Shown here: positions 24,777 to 32,587 of the stretch, in pieces
Layout of the letters: the number at the start of each line of letters is the position of its first letter
How positions within the stretch are numbered: position 1 is the first letter of the stretch
Source: Kyrpidia tusciae DSM 2912
GTDB lineage: Bacteria > Bacillota > Bacilli > Kyrpidiales > Kyrpidiaceae
Direction: 5' to 3'
Assembly (NCBI RefSeq): GCF_000092905.1
Contig: NC_014098.1
Span: forward strand, 868,001 to 932,000
DNA: 64,000 nt
Translations under genes and position numbers: made by a program
The notes under the pieces: model-generated
Database searches by the model: none
Told to the model about the DNA's origin: nothing
The model's input: the letters and a program-made list of their open reading frames with translations, nothing else

Positions 24777-25148
24777 ATGCCGCGTATCGCAGAACCAAGA
24801 GAAATCATCGATTTTCTGACAGCGGTCAAGCACGTGGCGGCCCGCCCCGGCGGATTCGATCTTATTCCGCGAAAGGAAACTCTGAATGTACTTGCCGAGC
24901 ACGGTTGGGGACGCTCCTTTCCCCGGACGGTTGTCCGTTCCCTCACAATCCGGAATTACAGCCACACGGACGCCGACCGGGACCGTCCGGGTGAAATCTG
25001 GGTGTTCGGAACCAGAATACAAAGCGTTTCCTTCTACATCAAGCTGAAATTGGACCGGGTCGATGGCCGACACATGGTTAGATGCCTGTCCTTTCATCCC
25101 GAAAGGGAGGGCATGGAGCCGTTGCGGTTCCCGTATCAGGTGCCGTAA
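24777..25148 (+). CDS. Putative toxin paired with a Panacea antitoxin
   Basis: 123 aa. It begins MPRIAEPREIIDFLTAVKHV, contains RKETLNVLAEHGWGRSFPRT and IWVFGTRIQSVSFYIKLKLD, and ends SFHPEREGMEPLRFPYQVP. The fold looks like an MqsR/RelE-type small alpha/beta nuclease, but I do not recognise the exact family. ATG 24777 follows GGGTTAGGG. It is 24 bases upstream of a gene with an MqsA-like zinc and HTH head, so toxin-first order as in mqsRA is likely. Confidence 0.6.
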   Translation: MPRIAEPREIIDFLTAVKHVAARPGGFDLIPRKETLNVLAEHGWGRSFPRTVVRSLTIRNYSHTDADRDRPGEIWVFGTRIQSVSFYIKLKLDRVDGRHMVRCLSFHPEREGMEPLRFPYQVP

Positions 25149-25172
25149 TTACGAACGGAGGAGGTATGGGTC

Positions 25173-26159
25173 ATGGAACACTACTGCCAGCATTGTGACC
25201 GCTTTCGACCGTCGCACACGGAAGAACGGGAAGAAACGTTCAAGGTGCGGGGGGAGGAGATCACGATCCGGGGTCCTTTGCGTGTCTGTGATGAATGCGG
25301 CCACGTGATGGGGGACGAGGAACTCGACGGGGCCTTGCTGGTCAAAGCCTACAATGAGTACCGGCGCCGCCATGGGCTGCTGATGCCCGAAGAGATCCGC
25401 GCGATCCGCGAGAAATACAACCTGTCCCAAGGGGCTGCCGCAAAGCTCCTGGGGTGGAGCCCGGCGACGTTCACCCGTTATGAGGGAGGGGCGATGCAAG
25501 AGGCGGCCCATGACGAATTGCTGCGCCGAATGCGGGATGACCCGGAATGGGTTCGTGGCCTTTACCGGCGGAACAGCCGTCGGCTTTCCGCCTTGCAGCG
25601 CCGCCGGGTGGAGGAAGCGCTGCAAGAAATTCATGAGCCTACCGAAGCCGACGAAATGGAAGAGATCATCGGGCGGCTGAACAAGGAAGGAGAGTTCAAC
25701 CCCGGCAAGCTCTTTACCGTCGTCCGACTGATCGCCGAGAATGCCGGCAAGCTGTCGAAATCCGTGTTTCTGAAATACCTGTTTTACATTGATTTCCTGA
25801 ATTTGAAATGGCACGGGGAACCGCTCATGGGCCTCGCTTACGTGAAAAACCATTATGGGCCTGTTCCGCGTTACCATGGGCTCCTGCTGGAATATTTGGA
25901 GGCGAGCGGTGCGATCCGTCGGGAAGAGATCGAGCGGGGCGGAGAGATTGTCGGCGAGTACGTGGAGGGCTTGCCTGTGGAGCGGGCCGAGCCGTTGGAA
26001 GAACATGAGCGCGATGTGGTGGATTATGTGATTGAGACGCTGAAAGGGATGAATGCGGAGCGCATCTCCGAGTTTTCCCATGAGGAGCCGGCGTGGATCG
26101 AGGCGCGGTTGAAAGAGGTTATTCCGTATGCGAAGGCCGAGACGCTGAGGATTGGGTGA
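25173..26159 (+). CDS. Antitoxin: MqsA-like zinc/HTH head plus Panacea (SocA/DUF4065) domain
   Basis: 328 aa. The zinc-binding head has CQHCDRF and CDECGHVMG (two CxxC). It is followed by an HTH_3-like domain IREKYNLSQGAAAKLLGWSP and FTRYEGGAMQ (to about residue 130). From about 175 the Panacea domain reads VFLKYLFYIDFLNLKWHG, then YVKNHYGPVPRYHGLLLEYL. The Panacea domain serves in many otherwise unrelated TA pairs to neutralise small toxins, and the HTH head should bind the palindrome at 24708. A terminator follows directly. Confidence 0.85.
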   Translation: MEHYCQHCDRFRPSHTEEREETFKVRGEEITIRGPLRVCDECGHVMGDEELDGALLVKAYNEYRRRHGLLMPEEIRAIREKYNLSQGAAAKLLGWSPATFTRYEGGAMQEAAHDELLRRMRDDPEWVRGLYRRNSRRLSALQRRRVEEALQEIHEPTEADEMEEIIGRLNKEGEFNPGKLFTVVRLIAENAGKLSKSVFLKYLFYIDFLNLKWHGEPLMGLAYVKNHYGPVPRYHGLLLEYLEASGAIRREEIERGGEIVGEYVEGLPVERAEPLEEHERDVVDYVIETLKGMNAERISEFSHEEPAWIEARLKEVIPYAKAETLRIG

Positions 26160-26161
26160 AG

Positions 26162-26188
26162 CGGGAGGGGGACCTCCCGTTGATTTTT
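26162..26188 (+). terminator. Terminator after the Panacea module
   Basis: CGGGAGG (26162-26168), loop GGGA, CCTCCCG (26173-26179), then TTGATTTTT. Confidence 0.75.
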
Positions 26189-26315
26189 CTCCCGCTCCTC
26201 GTAAATAAGGCAAACAGGATATTCTTCTCGTCCTGCATGTTTCCCAGCCACCATGCGTACACTATGTACAGAACGCACACAAGCATGGTAGAATGGGGGC
26301 TGGAGGGGAATGCTG

Positions 26316-26729
26316 ATGAACGTTGTCCTGAACGCGACGGATGTCCGGAAGGACTGGGGGCATTTCATCGACACCGTGGTCCGGGTCCGGCCGCAGTTTG
26401 TGAGGCGCAACCGCGACAGGTTCGCGGCCGTTTCCATCGAGCATTTGCGGTTTTTGCTGTCCGGGTATCGGTTCAAGGTGGAGTATCAGCAGGAGGACGA
26501 CGGGACGTTCACGGGCACCCTGGACGTTTTTGACATCGCGGCCAATGCGCCGACCGAGGAGGAACTGAAGCGGGAATTGGCGAAGGAAGCCGTCGAGTAC
26601 GCCAACGAATACATGGAGGAGTTCCAGTTGTATTTCAATGCTCCGAACCGGAAACACCATGCGCCGTATGTCCTGAACGTTCTTATCCAGGACGATCTGG
26701 AGAGTGTGGTGGGGCTGTTGGATGCCTAG
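26316..26729 (+). CDS. Antitoxin-like protein (Phd-like head, HicB-like tail)
   Basis: 137 aa. The head MNVVLNATDVRKDWGHFIDT resembles Phd/YefM antitoxins. The tail with YRFKVEYQQEDDGTFTGTLD and NAPTEEELKRELAKEAVEYA has the HicB beta-alpha layout. ATG 26316 is seven bases after GGAGGGG; ATG 26310 is too close to it. A probable -10 TAGAAT lies at 26289. The partner toxin begins at 26722, overlapping the stop, but is cut after ten codons, so this antitoxin is now an orphan. Confidence 0.65.
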   Translation: MNVVLNATDVRKDWGHFIDTVVRVRPQFVRRNRDRFAAVSIEHLRFLLSGYRFKVEYQQEDDGTFTGTLDVFDIAANAPTEEELKRELAKEAVEYANEYMEEFQLYFNAPNRKHHAPYVLNVLIQDDLESVVGLLDA

Positions 26730-26751
26730 CTGGAAAGACCTTCGGCGGTTC
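26722..26751 (+). pseudogene. Stump of the partner toxin gene
   Basis: ATG 26722 reads MPSWKDLRRF, the usual opening of HicA-like toxins of this antitoxin type. It then runs into the antisense of the truncated HEPN gene. The junction at about 26750 marks a recombination or deletion point. Confidence 0.6.
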
Positions 26752-27009
26752 GATCCATCCGTCCCCGTCGTCGAGCAGCCCGACGGAAAAAGCTTCCCCG
26801 ATCGCGCTCTGTGGGCTGTTGACCTCAAAACCTTCCCGGGCCAGGTGCGCTTGCATTAGCTTCCAGCTGAGCTCAAACGTAAACTCAAATCGTTGGATGA
26901 CGCCGTCCACGACGATATCTTGGTCCGGGTCGATCGTGAGGCTTTCGCCCAGCCGACGAAGAGCTTTTTGGTAATCACGGTACTTTTCGGAGACCCGATT
27001 GGTTGACAT
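26752..27009 (-). pseudogene. HEPN-domain protein (HI0074/HepT-like), C-terminally truncated
   Basis: Residues 1-85 are normal for nucleotidyltransferase-substrate-binding HEPN proteins, with YQKALRRLGESL and FEFTFELSWKLMQAHLAREG. The C-terminal helix, which carries the RNase-type RxxxxH motif, is missing: after LLDDGDGW the frame passes into the antisense of another TA module. It overlaps the nucleotidyltransferase gene by 35 bases. Confidence 0.75.
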
Positions 27010-27310
27010 AAATCTGCACCCCCTCCCGGTCGATGGCCTTTTTCAGAGATGGATTCGAGAGCCGCTGATAGTGAACCACGTCAAAACGAAGAGCGGTTCG
27101 GAGTTGTTCCAAAGCGTCCTGGAGCAGGTTCACATCCCGAGCGGTCAGATTGTCTCCGTACAGGCAGATGTCGATATCCGAGGATCTGCGGTAATCGCCC
27201 CGGGCTCGGGAACCGTAGACGGAGGCGTGTTCGACGCGTTCATTGCCGCTGAGGACGGCGACGATATCCTGCAACAAACGGTTGTCGATGCCGAAGCGGT
27301 CCATGAACAT
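26975..27310 (-). CDS. MNT-family nucleotidyltransferase (antitoxin of a HEPN/MNT pair)
   Basis: 111 aa. The motif YGSRARGDYRRSSDIDI is the GSx..DxD active site, and a further acidic residue lies in LRFDVVHYQRL. Such MntA-type enzymes AMPylate and silence the HEPN toxin. ATG 27310 follows GAAAGGACGG, and the longer open frame upstream has no ribosome site. The HEPN partner is truncated, so the pair is unlikely to work. A 5' copy of this gene with its upstream region lies at 33940-34137 and 36215-36330, split by an IS110 element. Confidence 0.85.
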   Translation of the reverse strand: MFMDRFGIDNRLLQDIVAVLSGNERVEHASVYGSRARGDYRRSSDIDICLYGDNLTARDVNLLQDALEQLRTALRFDVVHYQRLSNPSLKKAIDREGVQIYVNQSGLRKVP

Positions 27311-27459
27311 CCGCACCGTCCTTTCCGAGAGTGGCCGTCGACCGGGAGCCGGTCCGAGGCGATCCGGCGGTTGTCTTCCTTTTACCCGATGTTGGCGGGG
27401 ATTGTCAACCTGGGGATGTTGGACATCACATTCACGTGGGAACATCTGGAGTGGGCCGT

Positions 27460-27681
27460 TCATGCCTGCTCAAGAGAAGAACCGGGACGATGGTCTTCTT
27501 CGAGAACGACATGGTATTCCCGGTTTCCGATAACGGAAAAGTCCCAATGGCGCTGTGTACCTTCCCCTCTGTCACCTGTCGCGGACGTGTTGAGCATGAC
27601 GCGGCCTTCATTGGCGTAGCGCTTTCCGCGATCATATACTCTCTTGTCGGAAAAAAGCCAGTAAACTTTGGCCAAGTTCAC
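27460..27681 (-). pseudogene. N-terminal relic of a SWIM/SNF2-type gene
   Basis: VYDRGKRYANEGRVMLNTSA and FSVIGNREYHVVLEEDH line up with residues 20-70 of the intact helicase at 57435-61004 (FNRGKRYAEQGRVQLTSPP). Similarity ends before the SWIM cysteines. Confidence 0.65.
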
Positions 27682-27830
27682 TGGGAACTGTTCCCTATCG
27701 CGATCTTACCCGGCTCCATGATTTCATCCCGCGTACCAGTCTACACCATGTATCGTAGAGTTCGATGGTTTCCACCCGTTGCATGTTTTAAAGGAGCCGC
27801 AGGTGGTTGAACTTACGGATCCGTCGTCGA

Positions 27831-27859
27831 TTGACACGTGTTTTTGGCCGTGTTAATAT
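27831..27859 (+). promoter_or_regulatory. Promoter of hicAB
   Basis: TTGACA, 17-bp spacer, TAATAT. A near-consensus sigma-A promoter 33 bases before the hicA start. Confidence 0.8.
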
Positions 27860-27891
27860 AGGGGGCGAGGGGTGTACGGAGGAATCGGCGT

Positions 27892-28110
27892 ATGAACGGG
27901 AAGCCGGTCGTAGACCGCAACAGGCGCTATTCATCTACGGAAATCATCGAAATCCTCAAGGCGCATGGGTGGACACTAAAGCGCATAAAAGGCGATCATT
28001 ACCACTTTTTTCATCCGGATCTTGGTGGCCCGTTGCCGGTTCCCCACCCCAAAAAAGACGTTCCGTTGGGCACCCAGCGAAACATTTTCAAGCGAGCGGG
28101 ACTTTTGTAA
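27892..28110 (+). CDS. hicA: HicA-family toxin (mRNA interferase)
   Basis: 72 aa. The family core is visible: EIIEILKAHGWTLKRIKGDH with the catalytic histidine, YHFFHPDLGGPLPVPHPKKD and TQRNIFKRAGLL. It is a dsRBD-like RNase that cuts mRNA. ACGGAGGAATC precedes ATG 27892. It is complete and lies 27 bases before hicB. A scrap of its 3' end recurs near 40985. Confidence 0.9.
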   Translation: MNGKPVVDRNRRYSSTEIIEILKAHGWTLKRIKGDHYHFFHPDLGGPLPVPHPKKDVPLGTQRNIFKRAGLL

Positions 28111-28137
28111 GAGACACATGAACGGAGCGGGTGTGGG

Positions 28138-28623
28138 ATGGCGATGAAGAGTAAAAAAACGACCGATGAAAAGTTCGGAAGTGACCTTCCTGACAGCTAT
28201 TTCTACCCGGCCATTTTCACCTTTGGAGAGGACGGCGTATCCGTGGAGTTTCCCGACCTTGACGGATGCTTTACAGGCGGTTCCGATGTTCAGGAAGCAC
28301 ATCGGTTGGCGGAAGACGTGTTGGCCGGATATCTCTCTATTCTCGAAGAAGAAGGCCGGCCGATTCCCAAACCGAGCGTTGGAAAGAGATTCGATCTGCA
28401 AGAGAATCAAGAGGCAGTCCTGGTTCGAGCCTGGATGCCGCCTTACCGTGAAAACTATCGAACCAGGGCCGTTAAAAAAACTGTGACCTTACCGAGTTGG
28501 TTAAAGAAAGCGGCGGAAGAGCGTCACATTAACTTTTCCCGCGTCCTCCAAGAAGCTTTGATGAAGCAGCTTGGTATCACGGTAAAGTCGGGATCGTCGG
28601 ACTCTGAGGACTGGATCGAATAA
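28138..28623 (+). CDS. hicB: HicB-family antitoxin
   Basis: 161 aa, rather long for HicB. The HicB fold is in SYFYPAIFTFGEDGVSVEFP, DLDGCFTGGSDVQEAHRLAE and DVLAGYLSILEEEGRPIPKP. A C-terminal ribbon-helix-helix-like DNA-binding part follows, with KKTVTLPSWLKKAAEERHIN and FSRVLQEALMKQLG. It should bind HicA and repress the promoter at 27831. GCGGGTGTGGG precedes the start. Terminator at 28679. Confidence 0.9.
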   Translation: MAMKSKKTTDEKFGSDLPDSYFYPAIFTFGEDGVSVEFPDLDGCFTGGSDVQEAHRLAEDVLAGYLSILEEEGRPIPKPSVGKRFDLQENQEAVLVRAWMPPYRENYRTRAVKKTVTLPSWLKKAAEERHINFSRVLQEALMKQLGITVKSGSSDSEDWIE

Positions 28624-28678
28624 ACATCGGCGACAATCGCTCGAGTTCACCGGAACCAAGCTGAAACGGGTTAAAATC

Positions 28679-28718
28679 AAAGGCCCCCGATCCAATGAGG
28701 ACAGCGGGGGCCTTTGCT
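28679..28718 (+). terminator. Terminator after hicAB
   Basis: AAAGGCCCCCG (28679-28689) pairs perfectly with CGGGGGCCTTT (28705-28715). The A-rich and T-rich stem ends make it usable in both directions. Confidence 0.8.
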
Positions 28719-28857
28719 CGCAAAGCTCGCCGACCCTGCCAGGCTCCTTTTCAGACCGCCGAGTCCGGTTCTCGCGACGATTCTCCATCCCGCTCCCACA
28801 CCCGCCCGTTGCCGGATGGAGGGACCGGTACGTTTGACCCATCCGAAAGGTTATACC

Positions 28858-29325
28858 TAGCGACCGGTGAAAAGCACCGGCTTTCCGGTGAAGGCGTCGA
28901 TGTACTGGATCGGGTGATTCGGATCGAACTCATACACCAACTGGCCTTGCGGGGCCGCCTGATTGCCGAATGCCGGCGATGTGTACGCCAGCCGGGTTGA
29001 TGTGGCTCGGCTGTGCCGCGGGGGAAACGGCTGAGCCCTGCGGAGCCGGGGGACCCGCTGGCGGGCGGGTTCCCCGTTTGCCCGGCGGCGGTGGGCGCGA
29101 CGGTGTCCGGCGTGGTGGCAGAGTCGGGCGCCGCGGCGGGGCCGGCGTCATAGCCAGGCCGGGAGTCCCGGCGGGGACGGACGTCGAAGTAGAGCCGGAC
29201 ACTGCGGCGAGGCCGGGCGGCTCACCCGGGGCGGCGTGCACGGGGCCGCTCGGGACGGGATGCCCGGTGGAGAGAACGGCCAGGGTCGCTGCCGAGACGG
29301 CGGTCTTATAAAACCGTTTCACCAA
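28858..29325 (-). pseudogene. Internally deleted copy of the YcdB/YcdC-repeat gene
   Basis: Its start (MVKRFYKTAVSAATLAVLST, signal peptide and Pro/Ala linker) and its end (bases 28858-28985, matching the last codons at 13147-13274) copy the gene at 13147-15102. Nearly all the PepSY-like repeats between are missing. At least two deletion joins and a frame change are visible. About 110 bases of 3' flank (28746-28857) are also duplicated (13041-13146). Confidence 0.85.
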
Positions 29326-29340
29326 ATTCTTCCTCCAGAT

Positions 29341-29375
29341 AGGAATGATAGGAATGATAGGAATGATAGGAATGG
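29341..29375. repeat. 9-bp tandem repeat, about four units
   Basis: AGGAATGAT three times plus AGGAATGG, just upstream of the deleted YcdB/YcdC copy. The parent locus has two units (15121-15137), so the array has grown. Confidence 0.8.
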
Positions 29376-29643
29376 TTTGTAAAAATATTCAATGTCATTG
29401 TACAATTGGATATGGTTTCCTGTCAAGGTGCCGCGAGCCAAAGCAGTGCTGACGCATGAACCGGTGTAGAAAAAATTCGGAGGCAGCTGAGGCGGCCCCG
29501 GACTCTGAATCCCTTCTGCCTGTAGGGTGTCCCTGTAAAGGAGAATCGCCCTGAATGACGGGAAAATCCATTTCTGTTGATCATTGGATCCCCAGAGGTT
29601 ACAGCTCCCCTCCCCCACAGAACGATGTTGCAAGATATTCCTG

Positions 29644-31059
29644 TTAAAACGCCATCGTCAGCCGCGGAGGACCTTGGCAACGCGCCAGCAGCCAGTCCCG
29701 ATCCATCCACCCCTGCGTCCAGCTTTCGTACAGAAACTTCAACGTCCCGCTAAAGCCCAGTTCCCGCACTTTCTTCATCAGCCCTTCGGTATGCAAGGCC
29801 ATGACGTTCACCAGATGGCCGAGGTGCATCAGCACGTGCCAGTTTCGCATCGCCGTCCAGTCGGTGGAGTACAGGTGCTCATACTCGTATCCCCGGTGCT
29901 TCTCCGTCAGGATCTGTTCCTCAATGTCCCATCGGTGGCGTGCCGCACGATTGCAGCGGTTCACCACATTTTGTGCCGTCAGCGGCTGCCCGGACACCCA
30001 CGCCCAATGCGCCTCCTGCTGCTTCCCCCCCTCTTCCCAAAACTCTGTACATCCCACGACATGCACCTTAAGCCGACGGCGCGCCCCGGAAGCCTCCCTG
30101 AAATCATAGTCGATCTGATTGATCCACCAAAAGATTTGCTCGCGATTGCCCCACCGGTGTCTCCGCTCGTTGGGTTCGATCTTTCTCAAGCCTTTGACCT
30201 CTTCCCACACACTGGGCAAACAGCTTTGGGGCAGGACAAACATAAAGTCCAGATGCAGATCCCGACACAGCGCCATCATCGGCCCGTTGGGGTACAGCCC
30301 ATCGGCCACCACCAAGATCCGCAATTTGGGAAACATCTTGCGCAGGCGGGTCAGCAGCCGTTTGCAGGCCTTCAGTTCACTGTCTTGCTTCTCGAACTCC
30401 TGCTGCTCAGCCGCATTCTCGCAAAACTCCGTGAGAAACGGGAGGACCACCCCTTGAGGGCTGACAAGGCTAGCCTCCAGGGCATAGGCCATGGACGAGA
30501 CCTCGTTCTCCCCGTGCCGACGATGCAAAGCCTCCGAGGCCCAGGGCTGCCCCCGACTCGCCTTTTGGGTCCCGTCTATGGCGATCACGTATTGCTTCTC
30601 GACCAACAGCGCCTTCAGTCGTCCCGACCGCAGAAGGCGCTTCACCGTCGCCGTCATCACCTCCTCGAGCTCCCCCGGATTGATCCGTTCCAAGATCCGC
30701 TGCACCGTGTCCATATGCGGGATGGTTTCCACCTCCGGAAAGATCTCCCGAAAGTGTTCCCAAAACGTTGGACGCGTCAGTTCCCGATTGGCTCTTCTGC
30801 GGGAGGCATACTGAAAGATAAACATGAACAGCCCAAACGTCAGAAGCACAGTCAGTTTGTGCCGAATGCTCCCTGGACGTCGGGGGTCGGCAATCCGCGA
30901 AAACTTCTCCATCAAGCCCGGCAACAACGCTCGCCAAACCGGCAACTGGGCTTCCACGGCCGTTTGCCGGTCCGCTCGCTCCTCCTCGCTGTTTCGATAC
31001 GAGCTTTTCCGATTCGGAAGGGTCCAGGGGTGAATCGACTCGGGATTCCGAAGCGTCAT
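29644..31059 (-). CDS. IS4-like DDE transposase, copy A
   Basis: 471 aa from ATG 31059, which overlaps the DUF4338 stop (ATGA). The open frame continues upstream but there it shadows the other gene. Likely acidic residues are D in YVIAIDGTQKAS, D in ILVVADGLYPNGP and E in RWDIEEQILTEKHRGYEY, a YREK-like block typical of the IS4 superfamily. The N-terminal third has RRPGSIRHKLTVLLTFGLFM. A 9-bp target duplication is common in parts of IS4. I do not recall a named family with this gene pair. Confidence 0.8.
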   Translation of the reverse strand: MTLRNPESIHPWTLPNRKSSYRNSEEERADRQTAVEAQLPVWRALLPGLMEKFSRIADPRRPGSIRHKLTVLLTFGLFMFIFQYASRRRANRELTRPTFWEHFREIFPEVETIPHMDTVQRILERINPGELEEVMTATVKRLLRSGRLKALLVEKQYVIAIDGTQKASRGQPWASEALHRRHGENEVSSMAYALEASLVSPQGVVLPFLTEFCENAAEQQEFEKQDSELKACKRLLTRLRKMFPKLRILVVADGLYPNGPMMALCRDLHLDFMFVLPQSCLPSVWEEVKGLRKIEPNERRHRWGNREQIFWWINQIDYDFREASGARRRLKVHVVGCTEFWEEGGKQQEAHWAWVSGQPLTAQNVVNRCNRAARHRWDIEEQILTEKHRGYEYEHLYSTDWTAMRNWHVLMHLGHLVNVMALHTEGLMKKVRELGFSGTLKFLYESWTQGWMDRDWLLARCQGPPRLTMAF

Positions 31060-32081
31060 CTCGATTCCCCCCACTCGTCTTCCACAAGCTGTGGAAAGGG
31101 TTCGACCAACCGCTTCCGCCAGTCCCGCACCAGCGGATAGACCCAGATCGATTTCACGGACGTTCCATACTCGAAGAATCGATCCTGTCTTCCTCGTCCC
31201 GCCGTCTTCCCGATCTCGATCCAGTTGGCCGCTCGGTAGCAAGTCCCTGGATATTGGGGTTCGATAAACGTCTCCAAAAGAACCGGTTCAAACCCATAGC
31301 GCGCCTTCCAATCCGCTCGAATCCGCCGGGCCGCCAACGCAAGCGCATGACTGGCCAGATGGGGAATCTGTACACCCGGCAGAATCAGAAACCGATTGTT
31401 GTTCACGATTCGTGGGCGATACCGCCTGCGCTGCTCCGCCGTCCATCCGATCCACTGATCCCGTGCAGCCAGGGCCTTCGCCGCAGCCCCAAACAACATC
31501 GCCCCCACAATGACCGGTCCGTTTGGCCCCTGTGCCCGGATCCAGTACTGGATGCGGGCCCCGATCCCACGAAGGTACCCCAACGGGTGATACGTCGCCA
31601 TGGTCGCGTTCCAGTCTGCCCGTTCTTCCGGACGGACCGGCTCCACGATGACCGGAAGGACATCCCGCAGGCACGCCTGAAGCTGGGTTTGTACCACCCC
31701 CCCTCTTCGTTCCCGGCACCCTCGGGGACCCTGGGCTCGCAAGGGCGGAAGAGTAATCACTCCTTTTTGCTCGAGTTTTAGAAGCAGCTTGTGGCAGGCT
31801 TCGACTTTCAGCCGGCCATTCGGGGACTTCCACGGCAGATTCTCACACAAGGTCGCCGCGATTTCCTCTCGACTCAAGCGGGAAAACCGCTGGACCGTGT
31901 TTCGAATCAATTCCAGGTCCGCCTCGCGAAACTCTCGGTCGCCAATCCAAAAGGGTACGTCCATCTGAGACTCACCTCTCGACATCATCTCCAAGGTTAT
32001 CATCTCAGATGGGCTCAGAACTGTCCAGTCGTATTTGCAATCAAATTTTCTTGAGACGCGCTCTGAAGTCAAGCGTCCCAA
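31056..32081 (-). CDS. DUF4338 (DruA-like) protein of the IS, copy A
   Basis: 341 aa. The N-terminal part (about 45-110) has a winged-helix look, LSREEIAATLCENLPWKSPN. The central DUF4338 core runs YHPLGYLRGIGARIQYWI then GAMLFGAAAKALAARDQWIG. Then VNNNRFLILPGVQIPHLASH and FIEPQYPGTCYRAANWIEIG complete the family pattern. The family includes DruA of the Druantia phage defence, but here it is the first gene of an IS with no other Druantia genes, so a transposition role is more likely. A promoter-proximal 5' extension before GESQMDVPFWIGDREF may not be translated. Confidence 0.85.
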   Translation of the reverse strand: MGRLTSERVSRKFDCKYDWTVLSPSEMITLEMMSRGESQMDVPFWIGDREFREADLELIRNTVQRFSRLSREEIAATLCENLPWKSPNGRLKVEACHKLLLKLEQKGVITLPPLRAQGPRGCRERRGGVVQTQLQACLRDVLPVIVEPVRPEERADWNATMATYHPLGYLRGIGARIQYWIRAQGPNGPVIVGAMLFGAAAKALAARDQWIGWTAEQRRRYRPRIVNNNRFLILPGVQIPHLASHALALAARRIRADWKARYGFEPVLLETFIEPQYPGTCYRAANWIEIGKTAGRGRQDRFFEYGTSVKSIWVYPLVRDWRKRLVEPFPQLVEDEWGESR

Positions 32082-32109
32082 GGGCTTCCCGGTTCATGCG
32101 TCAGCACTG

Positions 32110-32587
32110 GAGCCAAAGCCATTCAGTGCAAATCGGAATCGCATCCTGAAACGCAGTGACGGCCATCCTCGGCTCTCCCCGCCGTTTCTGGATTTGTAAG
32201 CTGCAAGGAGATTGTGCCACGCAACCCAAATATTCAGCACGGTGTTGCTCCGGTCTTCCGCGATGGGAGGCGGAGTTTCGCGGCTATGGGATCCGCTTCC
32301 CCTTCTTGTCGCTTGGAGTGCATCTGTCCTGCGACAGACAAAATTTTATTGCAATGCATGGGGTTATAGTGTTAAATTTCGGTTGACCGTAAATGGAGGG
32401 AAATTCGGGTGTCTACGGGATGCTCGCCTTTACTTCGCTCTAAGAGGGCGGGGTGTCCAGACGGGGCGTGTATTGTCGGGGCTTCCGGGAATCCGATGCA
32501 CCGAGAGCTCGCTCGGGTGCATGGCGCGTTCGCCGGGATGGATGGGCCGGCTTTGTCTGTCTGATGTTCGATGAGGGGGTGGCGAGG
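32110..32587. other. Gap between IS copy A and the amidohydrolase
   Basis: Starts with the right target duplication. I see no credible gene or strong promoter. GATGAGGGGGTGG near 32570 is the ribosome site for the next gene. Confidence 0.4.

Larger units (their letters stand above)
29444..32109 (-). mobile_element. Two-gene IS with DUF4338 protein and DDE transposase, copy A
   Basis: 2,666 bp. The ends are inverted repeats beginning CAGTGCTGACGCATGAACCG on the left, with the exact complement on the right. A 9-bp target duplication GAGCCAAAG lies at 29435-29443 and 32110-32118. Two minus-strand genes overlap by ATGA. Copy B at 36816-39481 is nearly identical: I see only three or so differences. 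Both duplications are intact and different, showing separate, recent insertions. Confidence 0.9.

Noticed and set aside
29584-31140. Long + strand frames (518 aa) antisense to the transposase, and the same at 36956-38512
   Set aside because: Exact shadows of the minus-strand transposase, His/Pro/Arg-rich, no ribosome site.
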